Positions 7,405 to 16,400 of a stretch of DNA of 64,000 bases are shown here, one piece after another. The position numbers and the translations under genes are program-made. The notes below the pieces were generated by a model. The model was given only the letters and a program-made list of their open reading frames with translations. It made no database searches and was not told the DNA's origin. Numbering within the stretch: position 1 is the stretch's first letter; each line of letters begins with the position of its first letter. Source of the DNA: Thiotrichaceae bacterium (GTDB lineage Bacteria > Pseudomonadota > Gammaproteobacteria > Beggiatoales > Beggiatoaceae); assembly GCA_028688145.1 (NCBI GenBank), contig JAQTYU010000016.1, positions 1-64,000 on the forward strand. The letters run 5' to 3'.

Positions 7405-9285
7405 ATGTTTACCCCCGAACCCATGCAAGCAGTCGCCTTATATTTGCTGACTGACGACCTGCCCCACGCAGCGACCGCTTTAACTGCCTGCGGGATGTTT
7501 AATCCTGAAACTGTGCTCAATCCTGAATTAAATGAACAGCCTGCGGAAGCATTTCGGCAAGTTTTTCACAGCGCGAGTAATCGTTTAGAAAAGATTTTGG
7601 CACACGCGCCCGTAAATTTACCCGCAGCGGATAATGAACTGCGCAATTTAATTTCTATCGAAGAATTGACCGCATTAAACCAGCAATTGGGCGAGGTTTG
7701 GCAAGAGTTTTCAGCATTAGAAGAGCTGGAACATAAATTACAAGACCAATACACCACGCTCAGCCAATTGCTGGAAACTTTGCAGAAATTTGACCGTTTG
7801 GACGTGGATTTAAGTTTATTAAAAACCCCAAAGCAATTTTTAAATCTGCATATCGGCACGATTCCGCTGAAAAATTTAGAGCATTTTCGCCAATCGATTG
7901 CCTTGGCAGAGCACTTTTTAGAAATTTTTCATCGCACCGAAAATACGCTTTATGTGGTGGTGGCGGGCACGTTGAATTATCAAGAACAAGTGCAAGCAGT
8001 TTTAGAATATGCCGAGTTTCGTCCCTTAAGTATTCCTACACAATTTCAACATCATCCGCAATTAGTTCATGCGGACCTCAGCGCGCAAGCCGAGCAATTG
8101 CGCCAAGATTTGAACAGCTTAAAACAGCATCAATGCGAATTGGGTGCACAACATGCCGAGTTTTTACAAACCGCTCAACAACAATTACAACAAGCCAGCA
8201 GTTATGCGACTTTGGGCGAAACTTTGCGCGGACACGGACAATTTTGCTTGATTGAAGGCTGGATTCCCCGTAGCGAAGTGGCGCATTTGGCGCGTTTATT
8301 AAACACTGCCTTGGCAAATCCTTATGTGTTGACGCATCGTAAACCTGAGTTTTGTGAATATGCAAAAGTGCCTTCTTTACTCAAACATCACCCGTGGTTG
8401 AAGATTTTCAGCACTTTGGTGCAAAATTATGGAATTCCACGTTATGGCGAATTTGACCCTACCTTATTGTTTGCGGTGACATTTATTGTGATGTTTGGCG
8501 CGATGTTTGGCGATGTGGGGCACGGCGCAACGCTGGCATTAGTCGGCTGGTTTGCACGCCAAAAACTGCAACAGGTCACGCCTTTATTTATTGCGGCGGG
8601 AATTTCGTCTAGCCTGTTTGGATTTTTATACGGCAGTATTTTCGGCTTTGAAAATGTATTGCCTGCGCTATGGTTGTCGCCCTTGCACCATCCCTTTTTG
8701 ATGTTAAAACTTGCCTTGTATTGGGGCGTGGGCTTTATTTTATTGGCGACAATTATCACTATTGTGAACCGTTTTCAGGCGCGGGAATATTTGGATGCGG
8801 TGTTTAATCATACGGGCATTGCAGGGATTGCTTTATATCTCGGGGGATTTCATGCTGCTGCGACGTGGTTAGAAACTCATGCGTTTGACAGCGTGCAACA
8901 ATTAGAGTTTTTTACTCCGCTGCTGTTGGTGCTGGGTTACAAATGGCATGAAAATAAACTGCCCTTAATGGAACGAATTTTGGTCACTGCGATTGAAGGT
9001 TTTGAAGCGGTGATGAGTTATTTAACCAATACGCTTTCTTTTTTACGGGTGGCAGCATTCAGTTTGAATCATGTCGCGTTGGCGATTGCGGTGTTTACGC
9101 TGGCAGATATGATGGACGCGCCTGCTTCTTGGCTGGTCATTGTGTTGGGGAATATTTTTATCATCGCTTTGGAAAGTGCGATTGTGACCATTCAGATTTT
9201 GCGCTTGGAATATTATGAAGGCTTTTCACGCTTTTTCAGCGGGAATGGACGGGCATTTTTGCCGTTGCGGAGCGGGGTGAAGTGA
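7405..9285 (+). CDS. ntpI: V-type ATPase subunit I (a-subunit)
   Basis: Subunit I forms the membrane half-channels for ion flow. The 626-residue product has a soluble helical N-terminal half (to about residue 330) and a C-terminal half with six or more membrane segments. Diagnostic motifs are FGAMFGDVGHGA near residue 365, the segment SFLRVAAFSLNHVALA near 545, and the closing helix ALESAIVTIQILRLEYYEGFS, which contains the essential arginine, followed by F-SG-GR-F-PL. It has a good ribosome site (AAGAGGC). Downstream genes that should encode K, E, A, B and D are missing; the next gene is RhuM-like on the other strand. Confidence 0.92.
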   Translation: MFTPEPMQAVALYLLTDDLPHAATALTACGMFNPETVLNPELNEQPAEAFRQVFHSASNRLEKILAHAPVNLPAADNELRNLISIEELTALNQQLGEVWQEFSALEELEHKLQDQYTTLSQLLETLQKFDRLDVDLSLLKTPKQFLNLHIGTIPLKNLEHFRQSIALAEHFLEIFHRTENTLYVVVAGTLNYQEQVQAVLEYAEFRPLSIPTQFQHHPQLVHADLSAQAEQLRQDLNSLKQHQCELGAQHAEFLQTAQQQLQQASSYATLGETLRGHGQFCLIEGWIPRSEVAHLARLLNTALANPYVLTHRKPEFCEYAKVPSLLKHHPWLKIFSTLVQNYGIPRYGEFDPTLLFAVTFIVMFGAMFGDVGHGATLALVGWFARQKLQQVTPLFIAAGISSSLFGFLYGSIFGFENVLPALWLSPLHHPFLMLKLALYWGVGFILLATIITIVNRFQAREYLDAVFNHTGIAGIALYLGGFHAAATWLETHAFDSVQQLEFFTPLLLVLGYKWHENKLPLMERILVTAIEGFEAVMSYLTNTLSFLRVAAFSLNHVALAIAVFTLADMMDAPASWLVIVLGNIFIIALESAIVTIQILRLEYYEGFSRFFSGNGRAFLPLRSGVK

Positions 9286-9330
9286 GCTTATAGCACGGAT
9301 GCAAAGACAAGCATGCTTAAATATCTCTCT

Positions 9331-9365
9331 TCTCTGCAATTACCCATTGTCGGTAATTGCAGAGA
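9331..9365. terminator. Perfect hairpin between ntpI and the RhuM gene
   Basis: TCTCTGCAATTACC and GGTAATTGCAGAGA form a 14-bp perfect stem with a 7-nt loop, placed between two converging genes. There is no T-run on either strand, so it may act as a barrier or mRNA 3' end stabiliser rather than a classical terminator. Confidence 0.5.
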
Positions 9366-9377
9366 CACAAGACCCTG

Positions 9378-10394
9378 TCAACTTATTTTCTTGTCTTGTT
9401 TGGATACTTTTTTAATGATTTTATCAAAATCACTTTCAAAGTTTTTGTCTTGGATAACTCTAAATTTTTCGTACTGTTGTGTTGCAAGTTCGTCTGCAAC
9501 ATTACGGCGCACTTTACCCGCATTTTGTAAAACGTCGTATTCGGTAAAGCTTAAAAAAGCATCTAATTTCGTTATCCAATCATTCATTTTCATCTGAATG
9601 TGTCGAGTTGCTTGTAATTCAGCGTAATCTAAATACATGACAACAATTTTCTCTAACTCTTTTATTTCAGATTCAACTAAGTAGTTTTTAGCGACAGTAA
9701 CATCACTTTTTAAAATTTTTCCATCAGGCGCGTTTTTCCACGTTTGTAAGCCCATGTTAGGTTTGTCCGCATCAACGCGACTCTTAATTAATTCAGCCGC
9801 TGTTTGACCTGTAATTGCCCATTCTAATTTGTTTTGTACGGTTTGATAGAAAGTGCGGGTTTGTTCTGCGTTTGCATTGTAATCAATACTGCATTGTGCA
9901 TAAATATCGGTGATTTTTTGATAAAAACGGCGTTCACTGGCGCGAATTTCACGGATGCGTTCCAGTAACTCTTCAAAATAATCTTTGCCAAAACGCTCAC
10001 CTTGTTTCAAGCGTTCATCATCAAGAACAAAGCCCTTGATAATAAATTCTTTCAGCGTTTGTGTTGCCCAGATTCTAAATTGTGTGGCTTGCTGGCTATT
10101 GACACGGTAACCAACGGCGATAATGGCATCGAGATTGTAAAAATCAATTTCGCGGTTTACGTCGCGGTTGCCTTCTTTTTGAACTGTCTGGAATTTCCGG
10201 ACAGTTGCTTCTTGATTTAACTCATTAGATTTAAAAATATTTTGTAAATGTTCACTAATAGTCTTAGTGCTGACATCAAACAACTCCGCCATTTTTTTCT
10301 GGTTCAACCAAAATGTTTCTTCTTGAAAAATCACTTCAACTTTAATTTGTCCGCTAGGCGTTGCGTATAAGAGAATATCGTTTGTTTCTAACAT
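9378..10394 (-). CDS. RhuM family protein
   Basis: A 338-residue member of the RhuM family, first named from a Salmonella pathogenicity island but widespread as accessory genes; its biochemical role is unclear. The N-terminal region (residues 1-110) carries LYATPSGQIKVEVIFQEETFWLNQKKMAELF, then VSTKTISEHLQNIF, a likely helix-turn-helix, and then DFYNLDAIIAVGYRVNS..ATQFRIWAT, the family hallmark. The rest is helical. A clean AAAGGAA site precedes the ATG. It has no toxin-antitoxin partner visible and is bordered by a secretion-ATPase stub, consistent with an accessory region that has undergone turnover. Family assignment is strong, function unknown. Confidence 0.88.
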   Translation of the reverse strand: MLETNDILLYATPSGQIKVEVIFQEETFWLNQKKMAELFDVSTKTISEHLQNIFKSNELNQEATVRKFQTVQKEGNRDVNREIDFYNLDAIIAVGYRVNSQQATQFRIWATQTLKEFIIKGFVLDDERLKQGERFGKDYFEELLERIREIRASERRFYQKITDIYAQCSIDYNANAEQTRTFYQTVQNKLEWAITGQTAAELIKSRVDADKPNMGLQTWKNAPDGKILKSDVTVAKNYLVESEIKELEKIVVMYLDYAELQATRHIQMKMNDWITKLDAFLSFTEYDVLQNAGKVRRNVADELATQQYEKFRVIQDKNFESDFDKIIKKVSKQDKKIS

Positions 10395-10479
10395 GTTAAA
10401 TTTCCTTTGTAAATAAAAGACGTTATAAAAACGCTAACGCGCTTTGCTCATCGGTTTATTTTAGAATTAGCTTTAAATT

Positions 10480-10516
10480 CAAGAGCTGCGAAGTTTCTAA
10501 AACCGCTCAGCTCTTG
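10480..10516. terminator. Hairpin between RhuM gene and secretion-ATPase stub
   Basis: CAAGAGCTG and CAGCTCTTG form a 9-bp stem around a 19-nt loop, flanked by TTTAAA on the left and TTTAAAC on the right. It lies just after the stop codon of the stub at 10524-10646 on the minus strand and was probably that gene's terminator. Confidence 0.45.
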
Positions 10517-10523
10517 TTTAAAC

Positions 10524-10646
10524 CTACGCACTACGTGCCACCCGCCCACTACTCAACGCCTGAATCACCGCATCTTTCGCACCATCTGCCACAATTTGCC
10601 CATTGTCCACCACGATTAAACGATCCACCAAACTTAACAATGAAGC
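10524..10646 (-). pseudogene. C-terminal stub of a type I secretion ABC ATPase
   Basis: The minus strand encodes ASLLSLVDRLIVVDNGQIVA then DGAKDAVIQALSSG and a stop, 40 codons in all. This is the end of the nucleotide-binding domain of type I secretion exporters of the HlyB/LapB kind (SLL.LVDR.IV.D.G.IVADG). The Walker and signature motifs are absent because the remainder of the gene is gone. The break lies at an 11-bp inverted repeat (10642-10688), which may mark a deletion endpoint. Confidence 0.7.
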
Positions 10647-10688
10647 GCATCATTTGTATGGAGCTGTCAATCTCGATTGATGCGCTTC
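10642..10688. repeat. Inverted repeat at the break of the ATPase stub
   Basis: GAAGCGCATCA at 10642-10652 and TGATGCGCTTC at 10678-10688 are perfect 11-bp inverted repeats. They begin exactly where homology to the secretion ATPase stops, suggesting a link with the deletion. Between here and 10831 nothing else can be assigned. Confidence 0.45.
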
Positions 10689-10831
10689 GTACCTCAGCAC
10701 ATCCTAATTGCATTACGTATTTTTTGTCAGAACCACAATTCACTTAATTACCCTAATTACCACAAACAAGCTTCAAGTACTTTTTAATTATGTTAATAGA
10801 GATAATTATGAAAATTACGGTTCAGATAAAA

Positions 10832-11140
10832 CTACCCACCCTTTTTCATCGCCTTGCCTTCCGCTGCCCGCTGTTTACGAATCGCTTTGGGGTCCGCTAA
10901 TAAAGGACGATAAATTTCCACACGCTCGCCCTCCGCTAAGACTTTATCCAGCTTGCAAGGTTTGCTGAAAATGCCGACTTTGTTCACCGCTAAATCAATT
11001 TCAGGGAAACGCAGGCAGAGTTTAGAAAGCTCAATCGCTTCGGCGACAGTACAACCCACGTTCACATTAAGCCGCACCAAAGCCTGTTCTTCAGGCTTGG
11101 CGTAAGCGACTTCTACCCAAATCAGTTCAACGTGGTCCAT
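10832..11140 (-). CDS. rnfH: RnfH family ubiquitin-like protein
   Basis: RnfH (UPF0125, called RatB in E. coli) is a small beta-grasp protein that often sits with ratA or rnf genes; its biochemical role is not established. The 102-residue product begins MDHVELIWVEVAYAKPEEQ, contains VGCTVAEAIELS and the family's VGIFSKP, and ends in GERVEIYRPLLADPKAIRKQ with a basic tail, all typical. A longer frame back to 11188 exists, but the ATG at 11140 gives the usual family length. It overlaps the end of ratA by 14 bases, so the two are translationally coupled. Confidence 0.9.
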   Translation of the reverse strand: MDHVELIWVEVAYAKPEEQALVRLNVNVGCTVAEAIELSKLCLRFPEIDLAVNKVGIFSKPCKLDKVLAEGERVEIYRPLLADPKAIRKQRAAEGKAMKKGG

Positions 11141-11564
11141 ATAATTTACGGGCGCGTTCAATAAACGCATCAACCATACTATTAACAATTTTGGTGAACA
11201 CGGGCGATAAACTCAACCGCAAAATTTTGTTAGAAATCTCAAATTCCATATCCAAAGAAATTTTACAGCCCTGTTCGCCCAAAGCCTGAAACACCCACAA
11301 GCCTTTCAAATGGCTAAATGGCCCTTCTAATAAAGCCATTTCGACGCGCTGGTCAGGCACTAAACGATTCGTTGTGGTGAAAGACTTTTCCAGCCCCACC
11401 CCGCCCATCGTGATGCTTGCCACAATTTCTTCAGGCTTTTGTACCAAAATTTTTACCGCCTTACACCAGGGCAAAAACTCAGGATATTTAGCAATATCAT
11501 TCACTAAAACATACATTTCATGCGCGCTGTATTGCACCAGCGCGGTTTTATGAATATGGGTCAC
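11127..11564 (-). CDS. ratA: RatA/Coq10-like START-domain protein
   Basis: A 145-residue SRPBCC (START-like) protein. Relatives bind ubiquinone or, in E. coli, associate with the 50S ribosomal subunit (RatA). The sequence shows the typical opening THIHKTALV-YSAHEMY-LVNDI-KYPEFLPWC and the C-terminal helix LSPVFTKIVNSMVDAF. The start is GTG and overlaps the stop of the transporter gene by four bases. The arrangement transporter-ratA-rnfH as one operon is unusual: ratA normally lies next to smpB, which is not present here. Confidence 0.9.
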   Translation of the reverse strand: MTHIHKTALVQYSAHEMYVLVNDIAKYPEFLPWCKAVKILVQKPEEIVASITMGGVGLEKSFTTTNRLVPDQRVEMALLEGPFSHLKGLWVFQALGEQGCKISLDMEFEISNKILRLSLSPVFTKIVNSMVDAFIERARKLYGPR

Positions 11565-13003
11565 GCAATCACCCCAATCGCATTTAAGAAAATCATTAAT
11601 ACCCCAAAAGGCGCAACATAACGCATTAAAAAACGTAGAATTTTATAGCGTGTACTGGCTTCAGGTAATTCCAATTCTTCTAAAATATCTGCACTACGCA
11701 TTCGCCACATTGCAAAAATCACAATACAAAAGCCACCCAAAGGTAACATAATATTGGAAGTGATAAAGTCTAGCAGGTCAAATAACGTCTTGTTGGCGAA
11801 GCTGCTAAACATCGACAAGGGTTTAACTTCGCTCCAAATATTAAATGAGAAAATCGTCACCAGCCCAAATAACCAAATGAAAAAACCTGCCCATGCGGTC
11901 GCACTGACACGAGTAAATTTCTTAGTTTCCACCATCCAAGCCACGGTGGGTTCTAATAAAGAAATTGAAGAAGTCCACGCCGCCAACACCAACAGCACAA
12001 AAAATAAGCCGCCGAAAAAGCTCCCAAACGGCATCTTGCCAAATGCCAACGGCAAGGTGTTGAACACTAAACCTGGCCCTTGATTGGGTTCTAAACCATT
12101 GCTAAACACAATCGGGAAAATTGCCAAGCCTGCCAAAATCGCCACCATCACATCGGCAAGTGCAATCATGCCTGTGGCTTTTAATAAAGAGAAATGTTTT
12201 GGCAAATACGCGCCGTAAACCATCATCGCGCCCATGCCCAAGCTTAAAGTGAAAAACGCATGTCCCAAGGCAATTAATACGCCGCGCCCACTGAATTCAC
12301 AGCTTGCAGGGGTGCAATTGGGATAAAATAATTTGTGAAAATCGGCGTTAAACATGAAATGCACGCCTTGCATAAATTTATCGGTGCTCATCGCATAACC
12401 GACTAAGACCAGCAGCACAACAAACAATAGCGGCATTAAAAAGCGTGTCGCTTGTTCCAAACCTGCTTGCACGCCGCGCGCTACCACGGTCATGGTCATG
12501 AGCATAAATAAAGTATGCCACAGCAGCAGGCGTTCAGGGTCTTCAATCAAATGCGTGAACGTGCCTTGCACAAACAGCGTCGCTTGTTCTTTGGGCAAAC
12601 TGCCGACAGTGCTGAATAAGCCAGAAACCAGGCGCGGAATATACGCCAGTGCCCAGCCGCCAATCACGCTGTAATAGGACAGAATCAAGAAACCGACTAA
12701 AATGCCCATCCAGCCAATCCCGACCCAAAGCCGCGATTGTTGTTGTTCTCGTACAAGGGTTTGCATGGTGTGAATCGGGCTTTGTTTGCCGCGTCTGCCC
12801 AAAATCACCTCGGCAATCAGCGCGGGTGCTGCGACTAAGAGCACACTGAGAATATAGGCAAGTACAAATGCGCCGCCGCCATTTTGCCCCGTGATATAAG
12901 GAAACTTCCAAATATTTCCCAATCCGACGGCTGAGCCTGTCGCTGCGACAATAAAGCCCCAGTGGGATGTCCATTCTCCATGAATCGAGATGCGTTTTGC
13001 CAT
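11561..13003 (-). CDS. Sodium-dependent transporter, SNF (SLC6) family
   Basis: A 480-residue transporter of the neurotransmitter:sodium symporter fold (LeuT-like), importing an amino acid or related amine with Na+. The N-terminal W-T--WGFI-AATGSAVGLGNIW and KFPYITGQNGGG form helix 1 with the sodium and substrate sites; eleven to twelve further hydrophobic helices follow. The frame reaches back to 13081, but the ATG at 13003 with AAGGGG upstream gives MAKRISIHGEWTSHWG and the usual family length. It is the first gene of the operon with ratA and rnfH. Substrate cannot be predicted from sequence alone. Confidence 0.92.
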   Translation of the reverse strand: MAKRISIHGEWTSHWGFIVAATGSAVGLGNIWKFPYITGQNGGGAFVLAYILSVLLVAAPALIAEVILGRRGKQSPIHTMQTLVREQQQSRLWVGIGWMGILVGFLILSYYSVIGGWALAYIPRLVSGLFSTVGSLPKEQATLFVQGTFTHLIEDPERLLLWHTLFMLMTMTVVARGVQAGLEQATRFLMPLLFVVLLVLVGYAMSTDKFMQGVHFMFNADFHKLFYPNCTPASCEFSGRGVLIALGHAFFTLSLGMGAMMVYGAYLPKHFSLLKATGMIALADVMVAILAGLAIFPIVFSNGLEPNQGPGLVFNTLPLAFGKMPFGSFFGGLFFVLLVLAAWTSSISLLEPTVAWMVETKKFTRVSATAWAGFFIWLFGLVTIFSFNIWSEVKPLSMFSSFANKTLFDLLDFITSNIMLPLGGFCIVIFAMWRMRSADILEELELPEASTRYKILRFLMRYVAPFGVLMIFLNAIGVIA

Positions 13004-13159
13004 GTCAAACCCCTTGCGAAATGAGCCGCTATTTTGAAGCAAACGGCGGGATGGCTCAATACTGATTATATCTGTGCTCATGCTTTAACTGCGCCCCAAC
13101 GCTTTGAAGGGACTAAACACATAAATGAAATCTTTGAACTCCCCTTTTTCTTGTTTCCG

Positions 13160-13440
13160 ATGTCAGAAAAATACATCATGACACGGGATAGAAAATTAAG
13201 CTTTCCCTTGTTGCAGAAAGGTAAGTTTACTCAATGAAACCCTATATCGTAGCGCAGACTTTAAAGAACTTTACCGCTTGCGTTGGGGAGTTGAGAGCTT
13301 CTTTGAAATTAACTCTCTATTTATTAAGCCAGTACTAACTTTTAAAAGCTGCTCTGGAAGAGAAATACTACAACAGGAAAGAAGTTTTTATGAATCCTTG
13401 CTACCATCTTGCAACTCTATTTTAAGCAAAAAACGCTTAT
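13160..13440 (+). pseudogene. IS4-type transposase remnant, plus orientation
   Basis: Two pieces of one transposase remain. Positions 13160-13237 encode MSEKYIMTRDRKLSFPLL, like the N-terminal FTRNRKLPFP segment of IS4-type transposases. Positions 13250-13318 encode DFKELYRLRWGVESFFEIN, the conserved Y..RW.IE..F motif with the catalytic glutamate. The next frame part reads CSGREILQQERSFYE, matching the family's (F-G)..-..QQDFYA. The middle, with the first two catalytic aspartates, is deleted. It sits directly before tamB and is opposite in orientation to the remnant at 18106-18595. Confidence 0.7.
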
Positions 13441-13479
13441 AATCACTCTCAGTAACCTTCCCAAAAAAGTTTAAAAATT

Positions 13480-16400
13480 ATGAAACGTTGGTTGTGGCGT
13501 ATTCTGCTCAGTATTTTTGGTTTCGTGCTGTTGTTGTGTCTGGGCATGTTTTTATTGCTCTGGACAGAAATCGGCACGCAATTTTTATTTATTCAAGCCC
13601 AGCAATATGTGCCCGCGCTGCATGTCGCACAAGTGCGCGGTAATTTATTGGATCGCTTGGAATTACAAGGCTTAACTTACACCAGCCCTGAAGTTAATTT
13701 TCAGTCTGAGCAAACCGTGTTCGCATGGCACAGCAGCGAATTATTGCAAGGGAAGCTACATTTATCAGAACTTAAATTAAATACTGCAAAAGTTAAATTA
13801 CCGCCCAGCACGTCTGCGCCCCAACCGATTGCAACTAAGCCATTTCAAAAACCAACACTGCCCGAAATAAAACTACCCTTCACGCTACAAATTGATGAAG
13901 TTGGTCTGCAAAAAGTCAGTGTTCAACAAGGCGAACAGCCGCCAATTGAAATTAATAGCGTGGTTTTGCAAGCCTCCGCTGAAAATGACTTAAACTTACA
14001 AAAAATTATTATTGACCTGCCCCAATTGAAAACCGAATTGTCGGGCAGTTTTGGGCTGCAATCGCCCCACAAAATCAATTTAAACCTAAAAACCACCGCT
14101 AAATTGCCTCAAATTAATGTCATCGGCAACTTGCAACTCACGGGCGACTGGCAAAAAATCACCCTCAGCAGCGATGCAGAAGTCAGCACGCCCGCCTTGT
14201 CGCAACCCACTTACCTCACCCTCAAAGTGCAAAGCGATTGGGAACACGCCACGATTGAAGCTTTAGATGCGAAATTATTGGACGGTACGCTAAATCTCAC
14301 AGGTCATGCGCAATGGCTGCCCAGTGTGCAAGCGGATTTGACTTTAAAAGCGGAAAATCTGTTATTAACTCCGTTCAGTCCGCAACAATTGCCCGATAAT
14401 TTCCGCTTGAATACCAATTTAAGTGCGGAATTGAACGGGCAAAAATTACTGCTTAAACAATTGCAATTATTAGCCGCCAATTTGCAAATTAATTTGCACG
14501 GCACGGCATTATTAGACCCGCAAAATCCCAGCCTAGATGCGCAGCTTACTTGGGAAAATTTGCATTATCCGCTAAAAAATACCAATAAGCCTTTATTAGT
14601 ACAAAGTCCACAAGGCAATTTTAAAATTTCAGGCACGCCACAAGCTTATCAATTACAGCTTGCTAGTCAAATAGTTGGGCAAAATATCCCCGCTTCTCAT
14701 TGGAAAGTTGAAGGGGCTGGCGACCGTGAACAAGTACATATTTCAAAAATTCATGGCGATTTATTGCAAGGTACGCTCGACATTGATGGATTATTGCAAT
14801 GGGGTCTGAATCGTCCCACGCCACAAGCGGATTGGAAGTTTATCCTAGTCGCTAATAAACTGGATTTAGACCGCCAATGGGCAAATGCGCCGAAGCAGTT
14901 CAGTGCAGAATTGCACACGCAGGGCAAATTAAACGAATTTTTAGAAGCACAGGTAGATTTGAAACATTTACAAGGACAAGTGCAGCAATATCTTTTAACC
15001 GCACTGACCCAACTTTCAATTAAATTACCTTTAAAAAATCCGCAGTTAGCTGAAATTAAAGTCCAAAACTTGAAAGTAAAATCGGGCGATACTCAATTCA
15101 CGATGCAGGGAGAAATTGCCCAAAATGCCGCGCTGAATTGGGAACTTAATTCACCTAATTTGGCGCAATTAGTGCCGCAAGCACACGGTAAATTATCGGG
15201 GAAAGGCAGCATCAGCGGCGCGTTGACCACACCCCAATTGAAAGCTGAATTGCACGGACAACAATTACAATTTGCAGAAAATCGGCTGCAAAATTTGCTG
15301 GCTAAATTGGAATTCAGTTTGCAAGGAAATCAGCCTTTATTTTTGCAATTGGATATAAATGAGGTGCAACAAGGTAAAAATAAAGTTTTAGAACGCGCCC
15401 AATTGAAAGGTACAGGCACAGTCGGCGCACATCAACTCACTGCGGATGTTATTTTGCCACAAGAACGCATTCAACTGGCTTTACAAGGTGGGCTAAATCT
15501 GGTCGAACAACGCTGGCAAGGTCATATTCAAAACCTGAAATTAGTGTCGAAATTATTGCAAACTTGGCAAACTCGTCAAAATACGGCTTTATCGCTGTCG
15601 GCGAAACAAGTGCAACTCGCGCCACTGTGCTTATTTGGCGAAGACAATGCGCAATTATGTTTACAAGCCACCGCAATTCCTCAGGGACAAACCAGCGCGA
15701 AACTGCAACTTTCCCAGATTAATTTCAATCGCTTGCGCCAATTTTTACCACCAGAAACCCAAATCACGGGGATATTAAATGCGGATGTGAGCGCGAATAT
15801 CACCGCCGACCAACGCATTGATAGCAAAGCCACGGTGAAAATTTCCGAAGGTTTTATAAAAACCAAAATTGATGACGAAGTGCTGCAACTCAATCATCAG
15901 GGCGGCACGGTGAATTTAGTGATTTCCCCGCAGGGTTTGGATGCACAGCTGGCGTTTGCGCTGGATGCGAATAATGCGTTGCGGACTAAAGTTTTATTAC
16001 CTAAATTCAATAGATTACCACTGAAACCTAATCAGGTGATTCAGGGCGATTTGCAAGCGCACTTTAATAAATTTAATTTAGTGCCGATGTTTGTGCCGAG
16101 CGTGGAAAATGTCGCGGGTAAATTAAATGCGAATCTGCAAATTTCGGGCAGTTTAGACAATCCGCAAGTAAAAGGTTTGTTGCAATTGCAAGATGCGAAT
16201 GCGGATGTGCCCCAAGCGGGCTTACAATTGAAGAAGTTACAATTGATGTTGCAAGGCGCGGGGCAGGATTTACAACTCAATGCTTCGGTGAATTCGGGCG
16301 CGGGACAATTGCGTTTACAAGGCAAATTTAACTTGCCCAGCGTGGATAAACTCAACGGCAATTTGAGCTTGCAGGGCGAGCGTTTTGAGGCGGTGAATAT

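Noticed and set aside
10549..10743. A 64-codon minus-strand frame.
   Set aside because: It reads the secretion-ATPase stub in the wrong frame and continues into unassigned sequence.
13034..13237. A 67-codon frame starting upstream of the IS4 remnant.
   Set aside because: Its first half is antisense to the transporter's upstream region; only the part from 13160 has transposase similarity and is reported as a remnant.
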